Shown piece after piece: positions 8,859-20,213 of a DNA stretch of 64,000 nt. The stretch's first letter is position 1. Every line of letters begins with the position of its first letter. The stretch is from Adlercreutzia mucosicola DSM 19490 (GTDB taxonomy: Bacteria > Actinomycetota > Coriobacteriia > Coriobacteriales > Eggerthellaceae): assembly GCF_000422625.1 (NCBI RefSeq), contig NZ_KE383895.1, positions 242,968 to 306,967 of the forward strand. Direction: 5' to 3'. The position numbers were made by a program, and so were the translations under genes. The notes beneath the pieces are model-generated. The model ran no database searches, was not told where the DNA came from, and saw nothing but the letters and a program-made list of their open reading frames with translations.

Positions 8859-8887
8859 CCCCTGAAGGGGGTGAACCCTGAAAGGGG
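8859..8887. promoter_or_regulatory. Tandem palindromes upstream of the AlbA_2 regulator
   Basis: CCCCTGAAGGGG (8859-8870) and CCCTGAAAGGGG (8876-8887) are two near-identical palindromes with starts 17 bp apart. They lie just upstream of the TATAAT -10 of the minus-strand regulator gene. The position fits an operator, possibly for autoregulation. This is inferred from symmetry. Confidence 0.45.
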
Positions 8888-8915
8888 GGAAGCAGGTTGT
8901 GACTCATGGGTTAAA

Positions 8916-8945
8916 TTTGATATATAAGCACTAAGGTTTTATTAT
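8916..8945 (+). promoter_or_regulatory. Upstream promoter with HspR-like operator (P1)
   Basis: TTGATA (8917-8922), 17 bp spacer, TATTAT (8940-8945). Overlapping it is TTTGATA-N7-ACTAAGG (8916-8936), which has the spacing of the HAIR operator of HspR (CTTGAGT-N7-ACTCAAG). The same arrangement occurs at P2, 220 bp downstream. P1 would give dnaK a leader of about 270 nt. The region between contains no supported gene, only a 15-codon open frame near 9003. Confidence 0.5.
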
Positions 8946-9135
8946 CTAGTACATATAATATTCATAATTGAGGTAGTCTGTCTGAGGATGATTGTCGAGC
9001 CATGAACTTTTATATTCTCCCTGATGACAGCATTGTTTTGGTTCGGTAACAAACGTTTTCTACGCTCCATGCTCCTTTCCAAAGGGCGTATTGTGCGGAG
9101 AAGTGAGCTTTGCTTACTGGATGACGTTAAGGAAA

Positions 9136-9165
9136 CTTGACAGCAGTAGACTAAGGTTTTATACT
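9136..9165 (+). promoter_or_regulatory. dnaK promoter with HspR-like operator (P2)
   Basis: A consensus promoter: TTGACA (9137-9142), 17 bp, TATACT (9160-9165), about 45 bp before dnaK. The -35 is embedded in CTTGACA-N7-ACTAAGG (9136-9156), similar to the HAIR inverted repeat bound by HspR (5 of 7 matches in each half). Repression by HspR, encoded four genes into this operon, would block the -35. The 432-bp gap 8787-9218 holds P1, P2 and the regulator-side palindromes. Confidence 0.7.
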
Positions 9166-9218
9166 GCGCCTCAACATCATTCACCTGTACCAGAACTGTG
9201 AAAGCGAGGCAGTACACA

Positions 9219-11123
9219 ATGGCTAAGATTCTTGGCATCGACTTGGGCACGACGAACTCCGCCATGGCCGTCATGGAGGGCTCCGAGCCCGAAATCCTGG
9301 TGAACGCTGAGGGCGACCGCACCACCCCGTCCGTCGAGGGCTTCCGCAAGGACGGCGAGCGCGTGGTGGGCAAGGCCGCGAAGAACCAGGCCGTCACCAA
9401 CCCGGAGAACACCGTTTCCTCCGTGAAGCGCTTCATCGGCCGCTCCTTCGACGAGACCCCCGAGGAGCAGAAGACCGTTTCCTACAAGGTCCAGAAGGGC
9501 AAGGACGGCCGCGCCGTCATCGACATCGACGGTAAGGACTACACCCCCGAGGAGATTTCCGCCATGGTACTTCAGAAGCTGAAGACCGACGCGGAGAAGC
9601 AGGTGGGCCAGCCCATCACCCAGGCCGTCATCACCGTGCCCGCCTACTTCAACGACGCTCAGCGCCAGGCCACCAAGGACGCCGGCAAGATCGCCGGCCT
9701 GGAGGTCCTGCGCATCATCAACGAGCCCACCGCGGCGGCGCTCGCCTACGGCCTTGACAAGGTCGACCACGACGAGAAGATCCTCGTGTTCGACCTGGGC
9801 GGCGGCACCTTCGACGTGTCGGTGCTGGAGCTGGGCGACGGCGTGTTCGAGGTAGCCTCCACCGCTGGCGACAATCACCTGGGCGGCGACGACTGGGACC
9901 AGCGCATCATCGACTGGATGGCCGACAAGTTCCAGGCCGAGAACGGCATCGACCTGCGCAAGGACCCCATGGCCCTGCAGCGTCTGAAGGAGGCTGCCGA
10001 GAAGGCGAAGATGGAGCTGTCCTCCACCACCCAGACCAACATCAACCTGCCCTTCATCACCGCCGACGCCTCCGGCCCGAAGCACCTGGACCTGACGCTT
10101 ACCCGCGCCGAGTTCGAGCGCATCACCAAGGACCTGCTGGATCGCTGCAAGAAGCCCGTTGAGCAGGCGCTCAAGGATGCCGGCCTGAAGATGGGCGAGG
10201 TGGACGAGGTCATCCTCGTCGGCGGCTCCACCCGTATGCCCGCCGTGCAGGAGTTGGTGAAGACCCTCACCGGCAAGGCCCCGAACATGTCCGTGAACCC
10301 GGACGAGGTGGTGGCCATGGGCGCGGCTGTGCAGGGCGGTGTCTTGGCCGGCGACGTGCAGGGCATCCTGCTGCTGGACGTCACCCCGCTGTCCCTGGGC
10401 GTTGAGACCATGGGCGGCGTGATGACCAAGATGATCGAGCGCAACACCACCATCCCGACCCGCAAGACCGAGATCTACTCCACCGCCGCCGACAACCAGA
10501 CCTCCGTCGAGGTGCACGTCCTGCAGGGCGAGCGCGAGATGGCCGCCGGCAACAAGACCCTGGGCCGCTTCCAGCTGACCGGCATCCCGGCCGCCCGTCG
10601 CGGTGTGCCGCAGATCGAGGTGACCTTCGACATCGACGCCAATGGCATCGTGAACGTGTCCGCTAAGGATCTGGGCACCGGCAAGCAGCAGCAGATCACC
10701 ATCTCCGGCTCCACCGCCCTGTCCGATGACGAAGTGGACCGCATGGTGAAAGATGCCGAGCAGCACGCCGAAGAGGATGCCGCTCGTAAGGAAGAGGCCG
10801 AGGTGCGCAACAACGCCGACGCTCTGGTGAACGCCACCCAGCAGACCCTCGACGAGCTGGGCGACAAGGTGCCGGCTGACGCCAAGGCCCAGGCCGAGGA
10901 GGCCATCGCCGAGACCAAGACCGCCCTGGAGGGCACCGACATCGACGCCATCAAGGCGGCCACGGAGAAGATCCAGCAGGCCGGCTACAAGCTGGCCGAG
11001 GTCGTGTACTCCACCGAGGGTGCCGCCGCGGGCGCCCAGGCCGCTGCTGCCGAGACCGCTCCGGCCGACGACACCATCGAGGCCGACTATGAGGTCGTGG
11101 ACGACGAGAAGGAAGGGAAGTAA
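9219..11123 (+). CDS. dnaK: Chaperone DnaK (Hsp70)
   Basis: A 634-residue Hsp70. The start at 9219 gives [16 protein letters not shown], the canonical N-terminus; an ATG-like start 21 bases upstream has no support. The nucleotide-binding domain (residues 1-360) has [13 protein letters not shown] and the linker-proximal [14 protein letters not shown]. The substrate-binding domain follows, then a charged tail ending in [10 protein letters not shown]. It folds client proteins in the cytosol with GrpE and DnaJ, encoded next. It is the first gene of the five-gene heat-shock operon. Confidence 0.99.
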   Translation: MAKILGIDLGTTNSAMAVMEGSEPEILVNAEGDRTTPSVEGFRKDGERVVGKAAKNQAVTNPENTVSSVKRFIGRSFDETPEEQKTVSYKVQKGKDGRAVIDIDGKDYTPEEISAMVLQKLKTDAEKQVGQPITQAVITVPAYFNDAQRQATKDAGKIAGLEVLRIINEPTAAALAYGLDKVDHDEKILVFDLGGGTFDVSVLELGDGVFEVASTAGDNHLGGDDWDQRIIDWMADKFQAENGIDLRKDPMALQRLKEAAEKAKMELSSTTQTNINLPFITADASGPKHLDLTLTRAEFERITKDLLDRCKKPVEQALKDAGLKMGEVDEVILVGGSTRMPAVQELVKTLTGKAPNMSVNPDEVVAMGAAVQGGVLAGDVQGILLLDVTPLSLGVETMGGVMTKMIERNTTIPTRKTEIYSTAADNQTSVEVHVLQGEREMAAGNKTLGRFQLTGIPAARRGVPQIEVTFDIDANGIVNVSAKDLGTGKQQQITISGSTALSDDEVDRMVKDAEQHAEEDAARKEEAEVRNNADALVNATQQTLDELGDKVPADAKAQAEEAIAETKTALEGTDIDAIKAATEKIQQAGYKLAEVVYSTEGAAAGAQAAAAETAPADDTIEADYEVVDDEKEGK

Positions 11124-11128
11124 GACCG

Positions 11129-11812
11129 ATGACGACGCCCGATAAGGACCAAGTCACCTCTTCTACCCCTGAACCCGAGGAAGCCGCCCCCGCGGCGGCT
11201 TCCCCCGCCGATGGCACCGCGCCGGCGGAGGTTATCGCCGATGCCGAGGTGATCGAGGCCAACGAGGCCGGCCAGCTGGACGAAGAACTCGAGAAGGCCG
11301 CCGCGGAAGCCGTGGCCGGCGTAATCGAGGAGTCCGAGGCCGTGGCCGTCGCCAAGGCCGAAGCGGCCGACTGGCAGGACAAGTACGTGCGCCTGCATGC
11401 CGAGTGGGACACCTACCGCCGCCGCATGACCGAGCAGCGCGAGGCCGAGAAGGCCCGGGCCACGGAGAAGCTCATGGAGAGCCTCCTGCCGGTGCTGGAC
11501 GATTTCGTGCGCACGGTGGACTACGCCGAGACCAACGGCGAAGCTGGGCTGCTCGGCGGCGTGAAAGCCGTGCAGGCCAAGTTGACCGACACGCTCGCCA
11601 AGGGCGGCTTGGAGGTCATCAACCCCGAGGGGGAGCCCTTCGATGCCCTGGCCTGTCAGGCCGTGGGCACGGTGGATGACCCCAGCGTTCCCGACGAGAC
11701 CGTCGCCCAGGTATACCAACTCGGATACCGCATGGGCGAGAAGGTGCTCAGGCCCGCCATGGTGACCATCACCACAGGAGGCCCCAAGCGGGAGAAGCCG
11801 GAAGAAGAGTAA
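11129..11812 (+). CDS. grpE: Nucleotide exchange factor GrpE
   Basis: A 227-residue protein. An acidic, Ala/Glu-rich disordered N-terminus (residues 1-75) leads into the GrpE coiled coil (AEWDTYRRRMTEQREAEKARATEK) and the beta-domain (GGLEVINPEGEPFD, VAQVYQLGYRMGEKVLRPAMV). It releases ADP from DnaK. It starts five bases after the dnaK stop; its ribosome site lies in the dnaK 3' end, so translation is likely coupled. Confidence 0.97.
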   Translation: MTTPDKDQVTSSTPEPEEAAPAAASPADGTAPAEVIADAEVIEANEAGQLDEELEKAAAEAVAGVIEESEAVAVAKAEAADWQDKYVRLHAEWDTYRRRMTEQREAEKARATEKLMESLLPVLDDFVRTVDYAETNGEAGLLGGVKAVQAKLTDTLAKGGLEVINPEGEPFDALACQAVGTVDDPSVPDETVAQVYQLGYRMGEKVLRPAMVTITTGGPKREKPEEE

Positions 11813-11881
11813 GACTGATCGGGGGCGGGCTTGCGGGTCCGCTCTCGCGTTCAAGAGACAAAAGTAACGGAGGTGGAACGA

Positions 11882-12847
11882 ATGGCGTCCACGCCTGATT
11901 ATTACCAAACGCTAGGCGTTCCGCGCACTGCCACGGCCGACGAGATCAAGAAGGCGTTCCGCAAGCTCGCCCGCAAGCATCATCCCGATGCCGGCGGCGA
12001 CGAGGCCAAATTCAAGGAGTTGAACGAGGCCTACGAGGTGCTGAGCGACGAGAAGAAGCGCAATCTCTACGACCAGTACGGAACCGCGAACGAGAACCAG
12101 ATTCCCCACGGATGGGGCGGCGGTCAGGGATTCAACGTCGAGGACATCTTCGGCGGCGGGGGCGGCTCCTACTCGTCCGGCGGCGGCTTCGGCGGCAGCT
12201 GGGCCGACATTCTGGAGAGCATTCGCAATGGCGAAGGTGCGTTTGGAAGCAACTGGGACTTCGGCGGCGGCTTCGGTGGGCAGCCCCAGCCCCGTCGCGG
12301 CCAGGATATGAACGTCACGTTGAATGTGACGTTCGACGAGGCCATGCAGGGCACTGAGAAGCGCATCACCGTGCGCATTCCCGGCAAGAGCGAATCCGAC
12401 ACCCACACGGTGAAGGTGCCCGCCGGCGCCGTAGACGGCGGTCGCGTGCGCCTGAAGGGCCAGGGCGCCCTCGGCGAGAACGGCGGACCGGCCGGCGATT
12501 TGCTCATCACCACGAAGATCGACGAGCACCCCTACTTCGGCCGTGAGGCGGCCGACGTGACGGTGACCCTGCCGGTCACGGTGGCCGAGGCGGCCCTGGG
12601 TGCCTCCATCGTGGTGCCCACGCCCGACGGCAAGAAGATCAAGGTGAAGGTGCCCGCCGGCACCCAAGACGGCAAGGTGCTCACCATCAAGGGCAAGGGC
12701 GCGCCCGACGTGAAGAACAAGGGCCAGTTCGGCAACTTGAAGATTCGCGTGGCGGTGGAAGTGCCCACCGAGATGAACGAGGCCCAGACCAAGGCCATGG
12801 AAGATTTCCAAGCAGCAACGGATAAGGAGATCAGGCCATGGGATTAG
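11882..12847 (+). CDS. dnaJ: DnaJ/CbpA-type J-domain co-chaperone without zinc finger
   Basis: A 321-residue Hsp40. The J domain (residues 1-70, YYQTLGV, HPD in [13 protein letters not shown]) is followed by a Gly/Phe-rich region (about 75-140) and two beta-barrel client-binding domains. None of the four CxxCxGxG zinc motifs of type I DnaJ is present, so this is a type II (DnaJB/CbpA-like) protein although it sits in the classic dnaJ slot. Start at 11882 after GGAGGTGG; an upstream ATG gives an unlikely 17-residue extension. Its last ten bases overlap the start of hspR. Confidence 0.95.
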   Translation: MASTPDYYQTLGVPRTATADEIKKAFRKLARKHHPDAGGDEAKFKELNEAYEVLSDEKKRNLYDQYGTANENQIPHGWGGGQGFNVEDIFGGGGGSYSSGGGFGGSWADILESIRNGEGAFGSNWDFGGGFGGQPQPRRGQDMNVTLNVTFDEAMQGTEKRITVRIPGKSESDTHTVKVPAGAVDGGRVRLKGQGALGENGGPAGDLLITTKIDEHPYFGREAADVTVTLPVTVAEAALGASIVVPTPDGKKIKVKVPAGTQDGKVLTIKGKGAPDVKNKGQFGNLKIRVAVEVPTEMNEAQTKAMEDFQAATDKEIRPWD

Positions 12848-13212
12848 ACGATAGGAACCGGCCGCTGTACATGATCAGCATTGCCGCCGAGCTGGCGGGG
12901 GTGCACCCCCAGACCCTGCGCTCCTACGAGCAAAAGGGCCTGGTGACGCCCTGTCGCACCAGCGGCAACACGCGCATGTACTCCCAGGCCGACATCGACC
13001 GGCTCAACCTCATCAACGAGCTGACGAGCGAGGGCATCAACCTCGCCGGTGTCACGCGCATCCTTGATCTGCAGAGCCGGCTCGACGAGCGCGAAGGCGA
13101 AGTGGAGGACTTGCACGGCCGCGTGCGACGCCTCGCCGATCGCGTGCGAGAACTGGAGAACCGCGCAACCGTCGGCGCCATCGTCCGCGTGACGCCCCGA
13201 CGACTGCCTTAA
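12838..13212 (+). CDS. hspR: Heat-shock repressor HspR (MerR family)
   Basis: A 124-residue MerR-type regulator: [21 protein letters not shown] is the winged-HTH start, [19 protein letters not shown] the wing, and a heptad-rich coiled coil (residues 75-110) follows for dimerisation. HspR represses dnaK and clpB operons in Actinobacteria with DnaK as co-repressor. The ATG overlaps the dnaJ stop by ten bases, indicating translational coupling. The C-terminus is short and basic. HspR-like sites lie at both promoters upstream of dnaK. Confidence 0.96.
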   Translation: MGLDDRNRPLYMISIAAELAGVHPQTLRSYEQKGLVTPCRTSGNTRMYSQADIDRLNLINELTSEGINLAGVTRILDLQSRLDEREGEVEDLHGRVRRLADRVRELENRATVGAIVRVTPRRLP

Positions 13213-13222
13213 AGGAGAAACC

Positions 13223-16036
<2,814 letters not shown>

Positions 16037-16041
16037 CAGAA

Positions 16042-16063
16042 GGAGGGGCAGAACTCGCCCCTC
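16042..16063 (+). terminator. Hairpin after clpB
   Basis: GGAGGGGC and its complement around a 6-base loop, six bases after the clpB stop. There is no T-run, so it may protect the 3' end or pause rather than terminate. Confidence 0.4.
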
Positions 16064-16064
16064 C

Positions 16065-16218
16065 GCGCGCCGGCTTCCGACATCATCGTCCGAGCCCCCG
16101 CTTCGCTGTTCTCCTTCGGCTCAGGCGCTGCGCTCCTTCATGTTTTTATGGAGCGACCTGCGGTCGCAGATAGACAGCGTTCAGAGGTCTCGGCCGATGA
16201 TGTCGGAAGCCGACGCGC
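16065..16218. repeat. Palindromic element, family B (30-bp arms, 2 mismatches)
   Basis: Left arm 16065-16094 and right arm 16189-16218 are inverted copies with two mismatches; the spacer is 94 bp. Key arm bases are CGGCTTCCGACATCATCG. The spacer holds a small hairpin (CGACCTGCGGTCG). It lies in the 336-bp gap after clpB, whose remaining content is the hairpin at 16042 and the terminator at 16249. No coding potential was seen. Confidence 0.88.
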
Positions 16219-16248
16219 TACTCAACTGAATGCCCCCTTTCACAGCAA

Positions 16249-16281
16249 GCGCCCCGGGCAGCCAAGACCCGGGGCGCTTTT
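16249..16281 (+). terminator. Rho-independent terminator, copy 1 of a dispersed terminator repeat
   Basis: GCGCCCCGGG, a 9-base loop, CCCGGGGCGC, then TTTT. It is preceded by CCCTTTCACAGCAA. The same block recurs at 21440-21488 and, diverged, at 20069-20115. It probably ends clpB-operon read-through. Confidence 0.85.
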
Positions 16282-16372
16282 GGTCACGAAGGCCCTTCCG
16301 TCCGTGTGGATAGCGACATCGTGACCGCGGTGACGATGAAAGCCTCCGTGCTGCGAAGCTGGGGGTTGGCGC

Positions 16373-17764
16373 TTACGACAGCGATTCGAGCATATCCAGG
16401 AGCTCCTCGCGTGAATGGACGCCCAGCTTCAGGTAGATGCTGCGCACTTGGGAGCGCACGGTGTGGAAGGAGACGGTGAATTGCTCGGCGATGGACTTTA
16501 CCGTGTGCCCCTTGGCCAGGGGAACGAGAACGGCCGCTTCCCGCTCGGTGAGGTCGTGCTCCTTTGCGAGGCGAGCGCATTTGTCCTCGAGCGGCGAGGC
16601 GCCGGCGGCAGGCGCTCGATGGGGAAGGCCAATGTAGAAGAACCCGAATATTAGTACGAGCAGGGAGATCACAAGAAAGATCAGGGCGAGCACCAAAGAC
16701 GAGGGAGGATCGAGGGCAAAGACCGTAACCAGAACCTCGCTTGCGAGGCGCGATGCGAAGAACAGAAACGCGGCCAGGCGAAAGCCGAGGCAGGCGGGTT
16801 TTCCGACGGCCCTCGCCAATATGCCCGGCAGGAAGAACATGAGTCCTCCCAGGAGGAACGCCGCCGTGTTGAGGAGGAAGGCGATGAGGTATAAGCCGCT
16901 TTCGGGAAACAGGATGACAAGCAGAGCGCTCAGGCAGATAAGCAGCACGAAGCCCGAGGCAAGCCAGAGGCCTGTGCGCAGCGCAAAGGACCTTCTCTGG
17001 AAGTAGAGCACGAAAGCCCCCGTGATCACGACGCCCGCAAACGATGTGGTGGCAATCGAAATACCCGCCGAGGGCGTGAACACGGTGCGGAAGGCGAAGC
17101 TGAGCAAACTGTAGGCGCAGATAGCCAGGGGCACGAGCGCCGAGAACTCGGGTCGATCTTCCGGCGCCGCCGGAGGCTCCTCTTTCGGGGGCGGCGGGGC
17201 AAGGAGAACGTCAAGGGCGACGGCGATGAGCATCAGCACGAGAAGCCCGAAGCGCGCGGGGACGGTCAGCGCCATGTAGACGGTGAGCGCAAGCACGGCC
17301 ACTATCCCCGCGCAAAGCATCTGGAGGGATCCTCGCCGAGCCGAAAGGGGTCGGGCCATGCGCGACCAGAGGCAGAGGAGCGAGGCGCAGGCCGCGCCCA
17401 TGAGCACCTGGCGAAGAACGAGGTATTGGAGGAGCTCGCCGGAAGGAACGAGAGGCTGGGCAACCAAGAGCGTCGCAGTTGCAAGGCCGAACGCGAGGGA
17501 TGCGAACAGCGAGGGCGCGGGTCGGCCTTTTTTGGTGAGAGGGAGAGAGATGGCGAGCAGGGCGATAAAAGCTATCTGCCACGAGAAGGAAAGCATTGCC
17601 GGCGAAGCGTCCGAGCCGGCCCCCGCGATCGCCGTCTGCCCCATGGATATGAGTAGCCAGCCCCAAATGAGGCCGGGCAGCAAGGCGAGCCGAACCGTAG
17701 CGGGCAAGATCGACTCCTTCGGAGAATCCTGTTCGCGCAAGTAGCCTTTTTCGCGTCGCGTCAT
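16373..17764 (-). CDS. Membrane-anchored LuxR-family regulator
   Basis: A protein of about 463 residues with roughly twelve hydrophobic segments (residues 20-390) and a C-terminal LuxR HTH (LTEREAAVLVPLAKGHTVKSI, then VSFHTVRSQVRSIYLKLGVHSREELLDML). This architecture is very common in Eggerthellaceae beside exported flavoprotein reductases. It is divergent from the flavoprotein at 17931 and probably controls it in response to a ligand sensed in the membrane. The start is uncertain: ATG at 17764 has a weak site, and GTG at 17782 would add six residues. Confidence 0.88.
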   Translation of the reverse strand: MTRREKGYLREQDSPKESILPATVRLALLPGLIWGWLLISMGQTAIAGAGSDASPAMLSFSWQIAFIALLAISLPLTKKGRPAPSLFASLAFGLATATLLVAQPLVPSGELLQYLVLRQVLMGAACASLLCLWSRMARPLSARRGSLQMLCAGIVAVLALTVYMALTVPARFGLLVLMLIAVALDVLLAPPPPKEEPPAAPEDRPEFSALVPLAICAYSLLSFAFRTVFTPSAGISIATTSFAGVVITGAFVLYFQRRSFALRTGLWLASGFVLLICLSALLVILFPESGLYLIAFLLNTAAFLLGGLMFFLPGILARAVGKPACLGFRLAAFLFFASRLASEVLVTVFALDPPSSLVLALIFLVISLLVLIFGFFYIGLPHRAPAAGASPLEDKCARLAKEHDLTEREAAVLVPLAKGHTVKSIAEQFTVSFHTVRSQVRSIYLKLGVHSREELLDMLESLS

Positions 17765-17824
17765 CAAATAACCTGTCCCCACCTGCCATTTAGCACAAAA
17801 TGAACGTGTGAATCGCGGGCATTT

Positions 17825-17846
17825 AGCTCATCGGGGGCGATGAGCT
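17825..17846. promoter_or_regulatory. Perfect 9-bp dyad in the LuxR/flavoprotein intergenic region
   Basis: AGCTCATCG-GGGG-CGATGAGCT lies midway between the divergent starts. Nearby, CATTTAGC occurs twice about 35 bp apart. It is a candidate binding site for the adjacent LuxR protein, inferred from symmetry and position. Confidence 0.45.
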
Positions 17847-17930
17847 GCCACCCCATTTCCCCGATTCTCTTCGCGGCGGAATTATACCGCTGCGTAAAGG
17901 AAAAGGAAGTATGGATCGAGGAGGGCAAGA

Positions 17931-19901
17931 ATGAAGGAAATTAACACTGCTGAGGTTTTCCCCACGCTGCGCAACATCTCACTGTCGCGGAGGACGTTTG
18001 TCGCCTGCGCGGCCATTGCCGCCGCCCAGGCTGCTCTCGTGTCTGCGGGGTGCGCTCCCGAGGTGCAATCGTCGGGAGAGGGACTTGCCTCGACCGCGGC
18101 GTTTGCCCCGGGGACGTATACGGCGTCCGCGCCCGGCAAGAAGGGCCCGGTGACTGTCGAGGTGCGCATGTCCGAAAATGCCATCGAGAGCGTCGAGATC
18201 GTGGAGTTCGAAGACACCGAGCGCATCAGTGCCCCGGCTCGCGAGCGGGTGCCGCAGCAGATCGTGGAGCTGCAGAGCTTGAACGTAGACACCGTGACGG
18301 GCGCCACGCTGACGAGTATGGCCATCATCGAGGGCGTGGCTGATTGCGTCAACCAGGCGAACGGAGACGCTTCGGCGCTGAAGAAGGCCGCATCGCCGGA
18401 GAAGTCGGATGAGACCAAGGAGATCCAGGCAGATCTCGTGGTGTGCGGCGCCGGCGGTGCCGGCATGGCCGCCGCCGTCGCCGCGGCCCAGCAGGGCTTG
18501 GATGTGGTGGTGTTCGAGAAAACCGCCTATGCTGGCGGCAACGCGCTGGTCAGCGGTGGCTGGCTCGAGGTGTTCGAAGGCGTCGACGACATGAAGCCCG
18601 ATATGACGGACGGCAACCGCGACATGTTCCACGCGACGCTCCAGAAGAGCCTGGAAAATGACGTTTCCAAGGACTTCGTCGATGCCGTGCAGGCCGACTT
18701 CGACGCGTATTTCGCCGCAGGCAACACGAAGGTGTACGACTCCATGGAGTACTACGCCCTGGACTACGCCTCGCGCAATGGCGGCCCGGCGAAGGAGTAC
18801 TGGCTCCCCTATGCCCACAAAGTGAACGATCTGAACAACTGGCTCTTCGATCAGGGCTACACCGTGAGTGGCACGCTGGTCGGCATCGTCGGGTTCCCGT
18901 GGCCGCGCAAGGCCCATGCGGTGGACAAGGAGAACGGCGAGGGCTTCTTCAGCGTGTTCGACAACACGGTGGAGACCCAGAGTCTCCCGATCACCTTCCT
19001 CTTCGAGACACCCGTTTCCGAGCTGATCGTGGATGGCAAGGCCGTGGTGGGGGCCTCTGGCCAGTGCGCCGACGGCACCACCTACCGTGTCATGGCGGAC
19101 CGTGGCGTCATTCTGGCTACTGGCGGTTATTCCGGCAATCCCGATCTGCTGAAGAAGTACAACGAGATGTGGCCCTGGGATGAGTCCACGGTTATCCCGA
19201 CGACCAATAGCTACGGCCACACGGGCGATGGACACGTGCTTGCCGAGGGCCTGGGAGCCGAGCTGAAGAACATGGGGCGCCAGATGGTGTTCCCCATTGC
19301 CGACTCCATCGATTACTCGACGGAGACCATCGTCGGCGGTAACGGCCTGGGGCTCTTCGTCAACGTGAACGGCGAGCGCTTCATCAACGAGTCGCTCGAT
19401 CGCTTCGCCCTGTCCGCCGCTGTGATGAAGCAGCCCGAGGAGAAGCTGTTCATCATCAGCGACGCGCTCACCTCCGGTCTTGTGAACGGCTACAACGAGC
19501 AGGGCTACAGCGAGGACAAGCTCATCGAGGAGAGCAAGCTCTTCCGGGCGGACAGCCTTGAGGAGCTGGCCCAGATGATCGGCGCCGACCCCTCGGTGTT
19601 TGCGAAGGCAGTTGACGATTACAACGCCATTGCGCGTGGAGACGTGGCGGACACGGTGTTCGGCCGCGAGAACATGAGCGAGAAAGACGCTATCGTCGAG
19701 GCTCCCTTCTACGCCTCCCCGCGTACCTGGGCCGCCCATGTGACCATCGGCGGCGTTGCCATCGGTCCCGATTACCAGGCCCTCACGGCCGACGGTGCGG
19801 GTATTGAGGGCCTCTATGTCGTGGGCGAATGCTCCGACGGCAACAGCGGTGTCTCCAGCATGAGCACAGGCCTTTCCTGCGTCAACCAGATGCTCGCCTA
19901 A
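17931..19901 (+). CDS. Exported FAD-dependent reductase with N-terminal FMN-binding domain
   Basis: A 656-residue flavoprotein of the flavocytochrome c/fumarate reductase family. Tat motif SRRTF and lipobox VSAGC at residues 23-41 point to a lipoprotein. An FMN_bind domain follows (residues 55-145) with DTVTGATLTS, the usual site of covalent FMN on Thr. The FAD_binding_2 domain starts with VVCGAGGAGMAAAVAAA and ends with GLYVVGECSDG. No haem motifs are present, so electrons must come through the FMN from a membrane donor. Relatives reduce fumarate, urocanate, cinnamates or other unsaturated acids; the substrate is unknown. The start has a GAGGAGGG site and the gene is divergent from the LuxR regulator. 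Confidence 0.93.
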   Translation: MKEINTAEVFPTLRNISLSRRTFVACAAIAAAQAALVSAGCAPEVQSSGEGLASTAAFAPGTYTASAPGKKGPVTVEVRMSENAIESVEIVEFEDTERISAPARERVPQQIVELQSLNVDTVTGATLTSMAIIEGVADCVNQANGDASALKKAASPEKSDETKEIQADLVVCGAGGAGMAAAVAAAQQGLDVVVFEKTAYAGGNALVSGGWLEVFEGVDDMKPDMTDGNRDMFHATLQKSLENDVSKDFVDAVQADFDAYFAAGNTKVYDSMEYYALDYASRNGGPAKEYWLPYAHKVNDLNNWLFDQGYTVSGTLVGIVGFPWPRKAHAVDKENGEGFFSVFDNTVETQSLPITFLFETPVSELIVDGKAVVGASGQCADGTTYRVMADRGVILATGGYSGNPDLLKKYNEMWPWDESTVIPTTNSYGHTGDGHVLAEGLGAELKNMGRQMVFPIADSIDYSTETIVGGNGLGLFVNVNGERFINESLDRFALSAAVMKQPEEKLFIISDALTSGLVNGYNEQGYSEDKLIEESKLFRADSLEELAQMIGADPSVFAKAVDDYNAIARGDVADTVFGRENMSEKDAIVEAPFYASPRTWAAHVTIGGVAIGPDYQALTADGAGIEGLYVVGECSDGNSGVSSMSTGLSCVNQMLA

Positions 19902-19918
19902 GCAAGCCCTCCCCTATG

Positions 19919-19955
19919 CGAGGCCCTATGCCGAGATGGCACAGGGCCTCGTTTG
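19919..19955 (+). terminator. Terminator after the first flavoprotein
   Basis: CGAGGCCCT, 15-base loop, AGGGCCTCG, then GTTTG. It lies 18 bases after the flavoprotein stop. Confidence 0.65.
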
Positions 19956-20081
19956 CGTGCTACGACTACGAGTCTGCTGGGCACCGGTTTTCGCCTTCGC
20001 AGTGTCGCAGAGGCCTTCGGCCTGTTCCTTGGTGAGAGTGGAATTCTCGCGCTCTTATAACAATATTCCCTTTCACAGCGA

Positions 20082-20114
20082 GCGCCCTGGGTAGCCAAGA
20101 CTTGGGGTGTTTTT
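20082..20114 (+). terminator. Diverged copy 2 of the dispersed terminator repeat
   Basis: GCGCCCTGGG, TAGCCAAGA loop, CTTGGGGTGT, then TTTT. It is preceded by CCCTTTCACAGCGA like copies 1 and 3. Relative to those copies the changes are C-to-T on both arms, and each is accommodated by a G-U pair in RNA. The 312-bp gap 19902-20213 holds this, the terminator at 19919 and the tandem repeat at 20142. Confidence 0.7.
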
Positions 20115-20141
20115 GTACGTCCGGCTGATTCAGGGGCCCTC

Positions 20142-20195
20142 TACTATAGTTGCTATTTCTGCTATTTCTGCTATTTTTGCTATAGTTGCTATTTC
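20142..20195. repeat. Six-unit 9-bp tandem repeat
   Basis: Six in-phase 9-mers: TACTATAGT, TGCTATTTC, TGCTATTTC, TGCTATTTT, TGCTATAGT, TGCTATTTC. The array ends 18 bp before the ATPase start and contains TATAGT and TATTTC, which could serve as -10-like sequence. It may be an iteron-type binding site or a length-variable promoter. Confidence 0.85.
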
Positions 20196-20213
20196 GATGA
20201 TGCAGAGGTGCCT

